Source: Actinomycetota bacterium (GTDB lineage: Bacteria > Actinomycetota > Actinomycetes > Nanopelagicales > Nanopelagicaceae). Taken from it: DNA of 36,581 bases. The translations under genes and the position numbers were made by a program. The DNA lies in the NCBI GenBank assembly GCA_009701305.1, contig WLKK01000004.1, positions 1 to 36,581 on the forward strand, given 5' to 3'. Below, in pieces: positions 17,407 to 27,089 of the stretch; position 1 is the first letter of the stretch; every line of letters starts with the position of its first letter. The notes beneath the pieces were generated by a model. The model was not told the origin of the DNA, did no database searches, and was given only the letters and a program-made list of their open reading frames with translations.

Positions 17407-18090
17407 TTATCTAACAGTAGGAGCTAAAGGTGAGGAGATATCAAAAATTTTGACTCTCTTATTCTTAGGATCTGCCAAAAGTGCATTTAAAACATCGATT
17501 TTCAAATCCTGCTCTTGTGTACCGCCCCAAACTATTTCTACCCCTAAGGTCAAGTTGAAAGTTATTGAATCTCGAGTTTTAGCGTCGATAGAAATTACTC
17601 GATTTTGGATCTTTGGGGGCAGGGAATGAAAGACCAACAAAGTTTGCCTAAGTAATTGCTTGGATGTTGAGGCCCTGATAATAGGTATTCCGCGCGGCAC
17701 TTGACTTACTTTTGCAAAAGTCACTCCTGAGGAATCTCCCACAAGATACCCACCTCCGGGAGCGGTAACCGCTATTTCAATTTTTCGCAGCTTCAAATCT
17801 ATTACTACCGTGCCAGGTAACTGCCGATTAACTTTTACATCTAAAATTTGCGGAAGAGCAAGTAATTTTCTTTTTACAGCAGATGAATTAACACGTGCCA
17901 TTGGCTGCCCTTTTTTAATTCCGCTTAATTTTATAACTTCCTTCAGTGACAATTTGGAAACATTTTCCGTTTTGGTAACTCCGGCGACCTTAATTTGATC
18001 TATGTTCATTAATCCTGACCATCCCAAGAGATAAGCCAAGAGCGATACTAAAACAACAGTGCCAATCAAATATATTTTTTTACGATTCAT
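17407..18090 (-). CDS. ftsQ: FtsQ/DivIB division protein
   Basis: Bitopic membrane protein of 227 aa: a very short cytoplasmic tail (MNRKK), one hydrophobic segment at about 6-27, then a POTRA domain (NIDQIKVAGVTKTENVSKLSLKEV, about 28-100) and the FtsQ beta domain (LPGTVVIDLKLRKIEIAVTAPGGGYLVGDSSGVTF). It joins FtsL and other proteins to regulate the septal synthase. The sequence is diverged, but the place between murC and ftsZ fits. The ATG at 18090 overlaps the murC end by 11 nt. Confidence 0.92.
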   Translation of the reverse strand: MNRKKIYLIGTVVLVSLLAYLLGWSGLMNIDQIKVAGVTKTENVSKLSLKEVIKLSGIKKGQPMARVNSSAVKRKLLALPQILDVKVNRQLPGTVVIDLKLRKIEIAVTAPGGGYLVGDSSGVTFAKVSQVPRGIPIIRASTSKQLLRQTLLVFHSLPPKIQNRVISIDAKTRDSITFNLTLGVEIVWGGTQEQDLKIDVLNALLADPKNKRVKIFDISSPLAPTVR

Positions 18091-19468
18091 CTGAAGTGGC
18101 TGCCTCAGCTAATCTCGTGAGTATCTGCATTCCAAGCGAGGTGACATCTCCGGCGCCCATAGTTATGATCAAATCATTTGCTTTAGCCGCAGATACCGCC
18201 AACTCAATCGCTGTAACTATGGAGGGTTCAAAATCAACTTTGGTTCCTAATGCGCGGATCTTTTCGGCGATTACCGAGCTGCTGGCACCGGGAATGGACT
18301 GCTCACCCGCACCATAAATATCCAATAAAATAACTTGATCTGCACCTGAAAGAGAGGATGCAAACCCCTCTGAAAACGCAAGCGTGCGTGAATAACGGTG
18401 TGGTTGAAAAATCACAATGATCTTGCCCTCTTCAACAACCTCCCTGGCGGTGGCAATAGTTGCGCTTACCTCAGTTGGATGGTGCGCATAATCATCAAAA
18501 ACTCGAATATCTCTGATATTTCCTTTTAACTCAAATCTACGACGAACCCCCTGGAATTTGGAAAGTCCAAGGATTAATTGATTTGGATTTAAGCCTAAAG
18601 CCAGTCCAGCGGCTAATGCCGCCGTGGCATTCAGAACATTATGCCTTCCTGGAATATTTAAACGAACTTCACCAAGTACTACTCCTTGCCAGGTAATTCT
18701 AAAAAAAGAACCAGTGGCAGATGTCGCAACGTGGGATATCCGTAATTGGGCATTTTCGGATTCGCCATAAGTAATAAGATTTAATGAAAGTTTTTTAACT
18801 GAATTAGCTAGTTCATTCCCGCCAGCATCATCTATACAAATGACTAAGAATTCATTTATGGATTTAACAAAATCAAAAAAAGTTTCCTGTAATTGTTTTT
18901 TAGAAGAAAAATGATCAACATGATCAATTTCAACATTTGTAATTATGGCTCCATATGGGTTGTAAACCAAAAAAGAACTATCAGACTCATCTGCTTCTGC
19001 TATAAAAATATCACCGTTGCCATGATGTGAATTTGAATTCGAATCATTTGGAGTCCCTCCGATTGCAAATGAAGGATCAACGCCGCACTCTTGGATTGCA
19101 ACTGCCAACATTGATGTTGTTGTAGTTTTTCCGTGAGTCCCAGCAACTGCAACTGATCTGTAACCTTTCATTAGTTCACTCAAGGATTGTGCCCGTGAAA
19201 GTACCGGAATTCCCGATTCCAACGCTGCCTTTAATTCGGGATTACTTACTTTTATAGCAGTAGATACCACCACTGTTTTTGCCATTGTGATGTTTTCTGC
19301 ATGGTGACCAATTTCAATTTTTGCGCCAAGTGTTCGTAAACTTGCTATAACTATTGAATCTTTTGCGTCAGAACCTGAAACTTGCACTCCACGATCCAAA
19401 AGTATTCTCGCGATAGCACTCATTCCCGCACCACCGATGCCGATAAAATGCACGGGTTCCTTTAGCAT
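18080..19468 (-). CDS. murC: MurC, UDP-MurNAc:L-alanine ligase
   Basis: Mur ligase of 462 aa that adds the first amino acid, L-Ala, to UDP-MurNAc in the cytoplasm. The N-terminal domain has VHFIGIGGAGMSAIARILLDRGVQVSGSD, the ATP loop GTHGKTTTT is at 110-118, and FIAEADESDSSFLVYNP, TNVEIDHVDHF and VFDDYAHHPTEV mark the central and C-terminal domains. The ATG at 19468 shares one base with the murG stop (TAATG). murB and ddl, often near murC in other bacteria, are not in this cluster. Confidence 0.97.
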   Translation of the reverse strand: MLKEPVHFIGIGGAGMSAIARILLDRGVQVSGSDAKDSIVIASLRTLGAKIEIGHHAENITMAKTVVVSTAIKVSNPELKAALESGIPVLSRAQSLSELMKGYRSVAVAGTHGKTTTTSMLAVAIQECGVDPSFAIGGTPNDSNSNSHHGNGDIFIAEADESDSSFLVYNPYGAIITNVEIDHVDHFSSKKQLQETFFDFVKSINEFLVICIDDAGGNELANSVKKLSLNLITYGESENAQLRISHVATSATGSFFRITWQGVVLGEVRLNIPGRHNVLNATAALAAGLALGLNPNQLILGLSKFQGVRRRFELKGNIRDIRVFDDYAHHPTEVSATIATAREVVEEGKIIVIFQPHRYSRTLAFSEGFASSLSGADQVILLDIYGAGEQSIPGASSSVIAEKIRALGTKVDFEPSIVTAIELAVSAAKANDLIITMGAGDVTSLGMQILTRLAEAATSDES

Positions 19469-20562
19469 TAAAACTCCCCCTTGTGGGAATGCAAAATCTT
19501 TTCAGCAATTAAATCAACAAAATCAGTAGCAGCAGACAATTTAGTACTTTTATTTGCAACAGCATTCTTTGAGAATTCCGTAAATGACTCATTAATTTCT
19601 AATACTACTGATAATAAATTATCTGAAGTGCAATTACTGTTTAGTAGGATTTTTGCACTTCCACTGGTGACTAATTTCTCAGCATTTACGACCTGCTCGC
19701 CATTGCCAATCGACAATGGGATAAATACGGCTGGCAATCCCATAGCTTCGATCTCTGCACAAGTTCCGGCTCCCGCTCTTGCGATAATGAAATCCGCTGC
19801 CAAATAAGCCAACTCCATCTTTGCTAAGTAAGGAATCTGTCTATACCCAGCAGAATCAATTGCTTTGGCATTACCCACGCCAATTAAATGTAATATGGAA
19901 ATATTCTCAATGTTTAAGTGCGTGGTTATCGCAATTACCGCATCATTAATTTTCTGTGATCCAAGAGAGCCGCCCATGACCAGTAAAACTTTTCCTTCAG
20001 ATTGCAACCCTAACTCTTTACGCGCTGACACTTTAGCCAAAATTAACGCTTCTCCATTCAGTTTTGCTGCTTCGACAATGCTACTTCGCATCGGAAAACC
20101 AATAACATGTTGATCATTCCAATTCTTTATCGGGTTGAAAACTGCGACAACTTTTGCCCACTTGCGGCCCACTCGATTTGCAAGTCCGGGGACAGAATTA
20201 GATTCATGGATTGCAATTGGAATGCCAAGTATTCGGGCAGCTATGTATACCGGGGTCGCAACATAACCTCCAAAACCAACAGCGAGAGTTGCACTTCTCA
20301 ATAAAAATAGGGACTTAACTATCGCCGCCGAAAAGCGAGGGATGAATGTTAATGAATCCAAATTTAACTTGCGTGGAAAATTAGCTTTTAACAAATATTT
20401 GATTTGATAATTCTCCGCAGGCACAAGTTTTTCATCTGCTCCACCTTTTGAACCTATAAAAAGAATATCTGCTTTACCAAATCTTTTTTTAATTTCATTT
20501 GCAACTTCCAGGGCAGGTAATACATGGCCAGCTGTGCCACCCCCAGCAATTATTACTTTCAT
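19468..20562 (-). CDS. murG: MurG, lipid II synthase (GlcNAc transferase)
   Basis: GT-B glycosyltransferase of 364 aa, peripheral on the inner face of the membrane, which adds GlcNAc to lipid I. Clear motifs are IIAGGGTAGHVLPALEVA at the start, GFGGYVATPVYIAA, IHESNSVPGLANR in the first half, and MGGSLGSQKIND, RAGAGTCAEIEAMGLPAVFIPL and NGEQVVNAEKL in the UDP-GlcNAc-binding half. The ATG at 20562 overlaps the ftsW stop by 4 nt. Confidence 0.97.
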   Translation of the reverse strand: MKVIIAGGGTAGHVLPALEVANEIKKRFGKADILFIGSKGGADEKLVPAENYQIKYLLKANFPRKLNLDSLTFIPRFSAAIVKSLFLLRSATLAVGFGGYVATPVYIAARILGIPIAIHESNSVPGLANRVGRKWAKVVAVFNPIKNWNDQHVIGFPMRSSIVEAAKLNGEALILAKVSARKELGLQSEGKVLLVMGGSLGSQKINDAVIAITTHLNIENISILHLIGVGNAKAIDSAGYRQIPYLAKMELAYLAADFIIARAGAGTCAEIEAMGLPAVFIPLSIGNGEQVVNAEKLVTSGSAKILLNSNCTSDNLLSVVLEINESFTEFSKNAVANKSTKLSAATDFVDLIAEKILHSHKGEF

Positions 20563-21758
20563 TTATTTCCTCGGTTAAAAATAAACAGAGGAGGTCGTTT
20601 ATCTAGAATCGCTTTGGCGCCTGGCTCGCGTCTAGCTGCGCCCACCAAGAATCCCAATGCCATCATTGAACTAATTAAAGCTGAGCCCCCGTATGAGATG
20701 AATGGCAATGGCACGCCAACTACTGGAAACATTCCAACAACAGATGCAATGTTGATTGTTGCTTGGACACTTATCCATGCGATTATTCCGGCAACCGCAT
20801 ATCTAGTAAATGGGTCCTTAGTTTTGATTGCCACATTTATTCCAGCCCAAACAAAAGCCAGGAAAGCCAGCAAAACTGTAACCGTTCCAAATAAACCCAT
20901 CTCTTCACCTATAACTGCAAAAATAAAATCAGTGTGCGCTTCAGGGCCAAGGTTGCCCCACTTCTGGCGACTTCCTCCTAAACCAACTCCAAAAATGCCA
21001 CCAGAAGCTAGCGCCATAATGCTATGGGCTGGCTGCCAACCCGCACCAAGATAATTGCTTTCCGAAAAAGGGTTTAAGAAGGAACTTAATCTTGCCAATC
21101 TAGATTGTCTAGTCATCAATGCACCAAATAATAAAACTACTCCAACAACGCCTATACCGAGAAGATGATGTAATTTCATTCCCGATAAAAATAACAATGC
21201 CATTAATATCGCCGCAAGAATTAAAGTGGTTCCCAAATCACCACCTGCAAGTATTGGAGCTGTTATCAAACCAAAACCAATTATTAGTGAGTAAACCGCG
21301 CGCCTTTGATCAATTTCATCTTTTTCAAGTCGCGCTAATACTTGTGCGGCCCAAATAATGATTGCAAACTTAGCAATTTCACTAGGTTGAATTGTAAAAA
21401 ATCCAAGATTAATCCAATTTCGATTTCCATTAATTTCAACTCCGATTCCAGGCACAAAAACCGCAATTTCAAGTCCAAAAACTAAAAGTAGTAAAGCTGG
21501 TATTAGACGTTTCCAAGCTTTTGGTGGAATTTTAAAAGCCAACCACATTGGAATCAGGCCGATGCAAAACCACATAAATTGTCGACCGGCGATGGAAAAT
21601 GAAGATCCAGATGTGAAATATGATCGAATTCCAGAAGCTGACAAAACCATTATCAGACCTAGCACGATCAAAACACCTGCAGAACCAAGCAACCAGTTGT
21701 AAGCGGCAATCGGATTAGAAAAAATATTATTTTTGAAAGCCAAATTATTTTTTCTCAT
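20559..21758 (-). CDS. ftsW: FtsW, SEDS-family septal glycan polymerase
   Basis: Polytopic membrane protein of 399 aa with about ten hydrophobic segments. SEDS signatures are NRNWINLGFFTIQPSEIAKF, GGDLGTTLILA, GLGGSRQKWGNLGPEAHTDFIFAVIGEE and VGVPLPFISYGGSALI. FtsW polymerises lipid II into glycan strands at the septum together with FtsI. The position between murD and murG identifies it as FtsW rather than RodA. The ATG at 21758 overlaps the murD stop by 4 nt. Confidence 0.97.
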   Translation of the reverse strand: MRKNNLAFKNNIFSNPIAAYNWLLGSAGVLIVLGLIMVLSASGIRSYFTSGSSFSIAGRQFMWFCIGLIPMWLAFKIPPKAWKRLIPALLLLVFGLEIAVFVPGIGVEINGNRNWINLGFFTIQPSEIAKFAIIIWAAQVLARLEKDEIDQRRAVYSLIIGFGLITAPILAGGDLGTTLILAAILMALLFLSGMKLHHLLGIGVVGVVLLFGALMTRQSRLARLSSFLNPFSESNYLGAGWQPAHSIMALASGGIFGVGLGGSRQKWGNLGPEAHTDFIFAVIGEEMGLFGTVTVLLAFLAFVWAGINVAIKTKDPFTRYAVAGIIAWISVQATINIASVVGMFPVVGVPLPFISYGGSALISSMMALGFLVGAARREPGAKAILDKRPPLFIFNRGNK

Positions 21759-23140
21759 TTATTACTGCCTACTAGTTGCTTTACCTTTTCGGCAAATAAT
21801 TCTCCTCTGTGGGCATAAGAAGCAAATTGATCCATGGAAGCGCAAGCTGGTGCTAATAAAACTACATCTCCACTTACTGCTAACTCCATAGCTTTCGAAA
21901 TTAGATTCTCCATCAATTGATCGGCTGAAATACCATCAATTAAATAATTTGGAATTTCTGGAGCGTATTTAGCAAGTGCAGTTGAGATCAATTCTCTATC
22001 TGTGCCTATTAATAAAACCGCTTTTAGTCGACTTGATTTACTTTTTACCAATTCATCCATATCTGCACCTTTTGCTAAACCACCTGCTATCCAAATGATC
22101 GACGAAAACGCTGCAAGAGAGGCATTTGCAGCATGCGGATTGGTCGCCTTTGAATCATTTATCCAACGAATACCAGCTGAATGTTCAATCTCTTCTATCC
22201 GATGATTCCCAGGAGTAAAATTTCGTAAACCTTTGGCAATCGATTCGACATTTACTCCACAACTTCGCGCTAACGCCATGGCCGCTAACGCATTAGCCAC
22301 ATTATGCGGAGCTTGTGGATTTATGTCAGAAAGTTCAGCAAGTGCGATCGCTTCTTGCGGATCATCAACAAAGGCACGATCAACTAACAACTCTTCAACT
22401 ACCCCAATTTCACCTGGGCGTGGAGCATCGAGCGTAAATTTGACGAGCTTGTGGTCACCCTTGAATTCAATACTGTTTAAATGCCGATCATCTCGATTAA
22501 TTATGATCTGTTTAGTGCCACTGGTGATGCGTTTCTTGGCTGCTAGATACTCAGGAAAAGATCCGTGCCAATCTAAATGATCATCGGCGATATTTAAAAT
22601 CGCTGCACTTTGGAGCCGAAGATGAGTCGACCAATGCAATTGAAAAGAAGAAAGTTCAATTATCAAGTAATCAACTTTCTCATCACCAGTAATAACTTCA
22701 ATAACCGTTTTACCAATATTGCCACATGCCACAGCTCGTTTTCCGTCAGCAAGAAAGATAGCTTCAGCCATGCTCACCGTTGTGGTTTTTCCATTAGTGC
22801 CAGTAAGTCCAATCCAAATTTTAGGTTTAGCGCTTTCCTGATCAATTCGCCATGCATACTCGACTTCGCTAATCACTTCACAACCGCTACTTAATGCACG
22901 GATTAAAACAGGATGATTTGGCTTCCATCCTGGAGATGTAATAATTAATTTTGGCAAAACTTCAGGTTGAATAAAAGTGACTTCGATATTGGCAATCAAG
23001 CTAATTTCATTTGCTTTACTTTGCATTGCTGCCGATGCATCTTCTTCAAATACTAAAATCTGCTTACCTAATTTGGCTAAAGCTTTAGCAGTGGCTATTC
23101 CGGTCACCCCTAGCCCTGCAACCAAGATCTCTTGTTTCAT
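21755..23140 (-). CDS. murD: MurD, UDP-MurNAc-L-Ala:D-glutamate ligase
   Basis: Mur ligase of 461 aa that adds D-Glu. The Rossmann N-terminus reads ILVAGLGVTGIATAKALA, the ATP loop GLTGTNGKTTT is at 111-121, and YLIIELSSFQLHW, NIADDHLDWHG, WINDSKATNPHAA and VVLLAPACASMDQF are typical MurD blocks. The ATG at 23140 follows the mraY stop directly (TAA-ATG), with no spacer. Confidence 0.97.
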   Translation of the reverse strand: MKQEILVAGLGVTGIATAKALAKLGKQILVFEEDASAAMQSKANEISLIANIEVTFIQPEVLPKLIITSPGWKPNHPVLIRALSSGCEVISEVEYAWRIDQESAKPKIWIGLTGTNGKTTTVSMAEAIFLADGKRAVACGNIGKTVIEVITGDEKVDYLIIELSSFQLHWSTHLRLQSAAILNIADDHLDWHGSFPEYLAAKKRITSGTKQIIINRDDRHLNSIEFKGDHKLVKFTLDAPRPGEIGVVEELLVDRAFVDDPQEAIALAELSDINPQAPHNVANALAAMALARSCGVNVESIAKGLRNFTPGNHRIEEIEHSAGIRWINDSKATNPHAANASLAAFSSIIWIAGGLAKGADMDELVKSKSSRLKAVLLIGTDRELISTALAKYAPEIPNYLIDGISADQLMENLISKAMELAVSGDVVLLAPACASMDQFASYAHRGELFAEKVKQLVGSNK

Positions 23141-24199
23141 TTATCCAACAACCCAATCGGCGTAAAACAAACCTAATCCCGCAGCAACACAAAGTCCGGC
23201 GATGATCCAAAAACGGATCACAATTGTTACTTCTCCCCAGCCCAATAATTCAAAGTGATGTTGCAGTGGTGCCATACGAAATAAACGTTTTCCTTTGGTT
23301 GCTTTGAAATAACCAACTTGCAAAATTACAGATAAGGTAATTATTGCAAATAATCCGCCAATAAGAGTTAATAAGAGTTCAGTTCGTAAAGTTACGGCTA
23401 ATCCTGCTAGAGCGCCGCCTAATGCAAGGGCTCCTGTATCTCCCATAAAAATTTTTGCTGGGCTGGCATTCCACCAGAGGAATGCAAAAGTTGCTCCAGC
23501 AAGGGCTGCTGATAAAACCGCCAAATCCAACGGATCACGTACTTGATAACATTTTAAACCAGGAGATACAGAACAACTTTGCCCAAACTCCCACACACCA
23601 ATTAGCACAAATGCCAAGAAGCTCATGACCGATGCACCGGTGGCTAGTCCATCTAATCCGTCAGTTAAATTCACTCCGTTACTTGTAGCAACTATCATCA
23701 AGAAAACCCAAACAACTACAGCGACAGCTCCTAATTTAAGTGAGGTATCCCGGACTGTAGATAAATGTAATGAAACTGGAGTCAGTCCCGTGTCATCTGG
23801 AAAATTTAAACCCGCCCAAGCAAAAGAAATCGCAAAGATACTTTGGCCAAAGATTTTTGATCTTGCGCGTAATCCTAAAGAGCGTTGACGTGAAACTTTA
23901 AGCCAGTCATCTAGAAATCCAACAAAACCTAGACCTAACATCAGGGCTAAAACTAAGAGTGCAGATACTGTCGGTTCTCTTCCAGTAAGTAAATGGGAAA
24001 TAAAATATGCAAAAATGACTGAAAATATGATAACTGTTCCACCCATAGTTGGGGTACCGCGCTTGGTGTGATGTGTAGTTGGGCCATCATCCCTTATAAA
24101 TTGCCCATAACTTTTCTTAACAAAGAGTTTGATTGCAAGAGGCGTAGCGAACAAGGCAAATATGAATGCGAGCGCACCAGAAAGTAAGATTCCTTTCAT
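23141..24199 (-). CDS. mraY: MraY, phospho-MurNAc-pentapeptide translocase
   Basis: Integral membrane enzyme of 352 aa that transfers phospho-MurNAc-pentapeptide to undecaprenyl phosphate to make lipid I. Diagnostic parts are [32 protein letters not shown] (metal-binding Asp pair), [26 protein letters not shown] and [15 protein letters not shown]. The loop [22 protein letters not shown] with two Cys is of the kind seen in actinobacterial MraY. The gene starts with ATG 6 nt after murF. Confidence 0.97.
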   Translation of the reverse strand: MKGILLSGALAFIFALFATPLAIKLFVKKSYGQFIRDDGPTTHHTKRGTPTMGGTVIIFSVIFAYFISHLLTGREPTVSALLVLALMLGLGFVGFLDDWLKVSRQRSLGLRARSKIFGQSIFAISFAWAGLNFPDDTGLTPVSLHLSTVRDTSLKLGAVAVVVWVFLMIVATSNGVNLTDGLDGLATGASVMSFLAFVLIGVWEFGQSCSVSPGLKCYQVRDPLDLAVLSAALAGATFAFLWWNASPAKIFMGDTGALALGGALAGLAVTLRTELLLTLIGGLFAIITLSVILQVGYFKATKGKRLFRMAPLQHHFELLGWGEVTIVIRFWIIAGLCVAAGLGLFYADWVVG

Positions 24200-24205
24200 G
24201 AGCGA

Positions 24206-25594
24206 TTACCCTTCATTTTTATCGACAGGTAACTCATTTAAGTCCCCAATTAGAAGTTCTGCTAATTTTTCTAACTCCTCAGCCCTAGAACCTTTGATAA
24301 GTATCACATCTCCGGCTTCACTTCCCGTTGCTATTTCCCGTGCGCTTTCAATATTCTCAACCAATAAAATTTCAGTAGAACCCAACTCGGTTTCGCCCAA
24401 GTATTCCGGTGTGCCAATCGCCACCAAATGATCAATCTCTAAATCAATCGCTCTGCGACTAACTTTGTGATGTCCTGAGAGTGAGTATTCTCCCAGTTCA
24501 TGCATCTTTCCTAAAAATGCCCAGGCTCTCCCGCCTCGCTCTTGAGCAAACAGGCGCAGCGAATCAAGAGCTGCAAACATGCTTTCCGGATTTGCGTTGT
24601 AGGAATCGTTAATAATCAATCTTCCTGCTATTTCATGCAATTCCATGCGCCATTTACTCGAACTCTCGGCCGTTGAGAGCCCAGCGCTGATTTTGTCTAT
24701 CGGCATATTAAATGCAGTTGCAATTGCTGCGGCAGCCAACGCATTTGCAACTTGATGTCTACCTGCTTGTCTAAGTGCAACGCTTTCACGACCAAAGGAA
24801 GTAACCAAATCAAAATGTGCAAAACCTTCACGAATTTCAATATCAGTAGCTCTGACATCATCATTTGATTTTTCACCAAAAGTCATAACTTTCGCTTTTG
24901 TTAAATTCTTCATATCAATCGTTAAATCATCATAAGAACCCAAAATTGCAGTTTTGGATGGTTCTAAGTTGATTACCATTTCACTTTTTGCAGTAGCGAT
25001 TACCTCTTGTGAACCGAAAACTCCGATATGGGCACTTCCTACTCCAAGAACAACTCCAACATCCGGACGAAATCTTCGCTCAAGTTTTGCAATGTCTCCT
25101 ACTTTTCTTGCTCCCATTTCTAAAATACAAAATTTGGTATTTTCCTTACATTCTAAAATCGTAATCGGTACGCCTAAATCATTATTGAAAGAAGATTTTG
25201 GAGCAACGGTTTCACCAATCATCGATAACAGATGCTTAGCTAAATCTTTAGTTGTAGTCTTTCCATGCGAGCCAGTTATTGCGATAACTTTCATTTCAGA
25301 AATTATTTGTCTTACATGAGCGGCTAGTTTCGTGATCGCTTCAACCACATCTACTACCACGATGCAGGTCGGTTCAACTTCGCGGCTGCAAATAACTACG
25401 CCCGCTCCGCCTGAGAGCGCCTGAAGAGCAAAATCATGACCATCTACCTGCTCACCTTCAAGTGCCAAAAATATGCCATTTGGAATTATTTCTCGAGAAT
25501 CAAAAAATGCCGGACCAGTGATTAATTTGTTTCCATCTCCTACTACTTTCCCATCAACTACTTCTGAAATTTGAGAGATTGTTAATGGAATCAT
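24206..25594 (-). CDS. murF: MurF, D-Ala-D-Ala adding ligase
   Basis: Mur ligase of 462 aa that joins D-Ala-D-Ala to the UDP-MurNAc-tripeptide. The N-terminal domain has FDSREIIPNGIFLALEGEQVDGHDFA; the ATP loop GSHGKTTTK is at 108-116; further blocks are SSFNNDLGVPITIL, ILEMGARKVGDI and IINDSYNANPESM. The ATG at 25594 overlaps the murE stop by 4 nt. The D-Ala-D-Ala ligase that supplies the substrate is not in this window. Confidence 0.96.
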   Translation of the reverse strand: MIPLTISQISEVVDGKVVGDGNKLITGPAFFDSREIIPNGIFLALEGEQVDGHDFALQALSGGAGVVICSREVEPTCIVVVDVVEAITKLAAHVRQIISEMKVIAITGSHGKTTTKDLAKHLLSMIGETVAPKSSFNNDLGVPITILECKENTKFCILEMGARKVGDIAKLERRFRPDVGVVLGVGSAHIGVFGSQEVIATAKSEMVINLEPSKTAILGSYDDLTIDMKNLTKAKVMTFGEKSNDDVRATDIEIREGFAHFDLVTSFGRESVALRQAGRHQVANALAAAAIATAFNMPIDKISAGLSTAESSSKWRMELHEIAGRLIINDSYNANPESMFAALDSLRLFAQERGGRAWAFLGKMHELGEYSLSGHHKVSRRAIDLEIDHLVAIGTPEYLGETELGSTEILLVENIESAREIATGSEAGDVILIKGSRAEELEKLAELLIGDLNELPVDKNEG

Positions 25595-27081
25595 CTCGTT
25601 CTCCTGATTGCATTTTTTAATTCAACTCTGTCATCAAATGGAGAAATTTTTCCCATAATCTCTTGACCAGTTTCATGGCCCTTGCCGAGTATTACTACAC
25701 AATCATTTCGTGATGCATTGTCTACTGCGAACTTAATGGCTTCCCGTCTATCAACTATTACGAAATGATTCTCTGCTAGTTGAATGCCTTCATGCATTTG
25801 GTCAAGAATAGAAAGTGGATTCTCACTTCGTGGATTATCACTTGTAAAAATCGCAATGTCTGCACCTGAAATTAAAGAGTTACCCATTAGTGAGCGTTTT
25901 GTAGTATCCCTATCTCCACCACAACCTAGTACAGCAATTATTTTTCCTTTTGTTGCTCCCCGAACCGCTTTGAGGGCCGCAGTTACCGCATCTGGAGTAT
26001 GTGCATAATCAACTATTGCAGAGAAGCTTTGACCAAGATCAATTGATTCCATTCTTCCTGGTGCGCCTTTTGCAGTGTTGAGTGCATCGGCTGCGGCTAA
26101 TGGGTCGATTCCACTTTCTACGGCAAGAGCGAGTGCCATCAATACATTGGCACCGTTGTAATCACCAATTAATGGACTCTCAATTGAAAGCAAAATACCG
26201 CCAGGCCCGGTGATAGTAAGTTGAACTTTAGAATTACTTGAAGAAGTTTCGATAATTTTCCAATTGGCTTGGTCATTGTGTGTAGAGACTGAAATTTTTT
26301 CAATTTTGGTCTCATCAAATAAACGTTTTCCCCAAGAATCGTCGATATTTATAATCGCTTTCTCAGCAAAACCAAATTTAAATAACCGACTTTTCGCTTG
26401 ATAATAATCTTCCATATTTTTATGGAAATCTAAATGGTCTTGACTTAAGTTCGTAAAAGCTACAACTGAAAATTTTGTTCCTTCAACTCTATTTAGCGCC
26501 AAAGCATGACTAGAAACCTCTATCACTACATTCAAGTTGTGTCTTTCTCTCATAATGGCAAATGTTGACTGTAGTTCAGGAGCCTCGGGAGTAGTTCGAA
26601 TTGTTGGAAAGATTTCATCGCCAATCCGGGTTTCAACTGTGCCGATCAAGCCAGAAGTTCTGTTATTAAACTCCCAAATTTGCTGCAAAAGATAAGAAGT
26701 TGTTGTCTTGCCATTTGTTCCAGTTATTCCAATTACATTTATAGCACTGGATGGGTTTCCATAAAATTTATCGGCAACTATTCCTAGCCAAAATCTTGGA
26801 TTAGCTACGCGAATAACTGGCACATTAGTATCGATTTCCGCTGACGAGTCGGTTAGTACAGCGACTGCTCCATTTGCAACTGCCGATTCAACAAATTTGG
26901 CTCCGTGTACTTTTAGCCCAGGAAGAGCTACAAATAAATCCCCTTCTATAACATCATTAGAATCTAGAGTCAGCCCATGTATTCGTAGATCATTTTTGCC
27001 TGAAATAACTTCTGAAGATCCAATTAAGTTTGCAATTTCACTTAAAGAAAGTGAATACTCTGAAAGTAAATTTGATCGCAT
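25591..27081 (-). CDS. murE: MurE, meso-diaminopimelate-adding ligase
   Basis: Mur ligase of about 496 aa that adds the third stem residue. The ATP loop is GITGTNGKTTTSY (118-130) and VIEVSSHALALNRVEG and FTNLSQDHLDFH are present. The motif DNPR in FTSDNPRSENP marks the meso-DAP-specific type (Lys-type enzymes differ here), so the cell wall is predicted to be DAP-type. Two starts compete: ATG at 27081, and TTG at 27093 in a TTGA overlap with the ftsI stop like that of hisB/hisH. The ATG is used here, but the TTG would give direct coupling and 500 aa. Confidence 0.95.
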   Translation of the reverse strand: MRSNLLSEYSLSLSEIANLIGSSEVISGKNDLRIHGLTLDSNDVIEGDLFVALPGLKVHGAKFVESAVANGAVAVLTDSSAEIDTNVPVIRVANPRFWLGIVADKFYGNPSSAINVIGITGTNGKTTTSYLLQQIWEFNNRTSGLIGTVETRIGDEIFPTIRTTPEAPELQSTFAIMRERHNLNVVIEVSSHALALNRVEGTKFSVVAFTNLSQDHLDFHKNMEDYYQAKSRLFKFGFAEKAIINIDDSWGKRLFDETKIEKISVSTHNDQANWKIIETSSSNSKVQLTITGPGGILLSIESPLIGDYNGANVLMALALAVESGIDPLAAADALNTAKGAPGRMESIDLGQSFSAIVDYAHTPDAVTAALKAVRGATKGKIIAVLGCGGDRDTTKRSLMGNSLISGADIAIFTSDNPRSENPLSILDQMHEGIQLAENHFVIVDRREAIKFAVDNASRNDCVVILGKGHETGQEIMGKISPFDDRVELKNAIRRTR

Positions 27082-27089
27082 CTTAAATC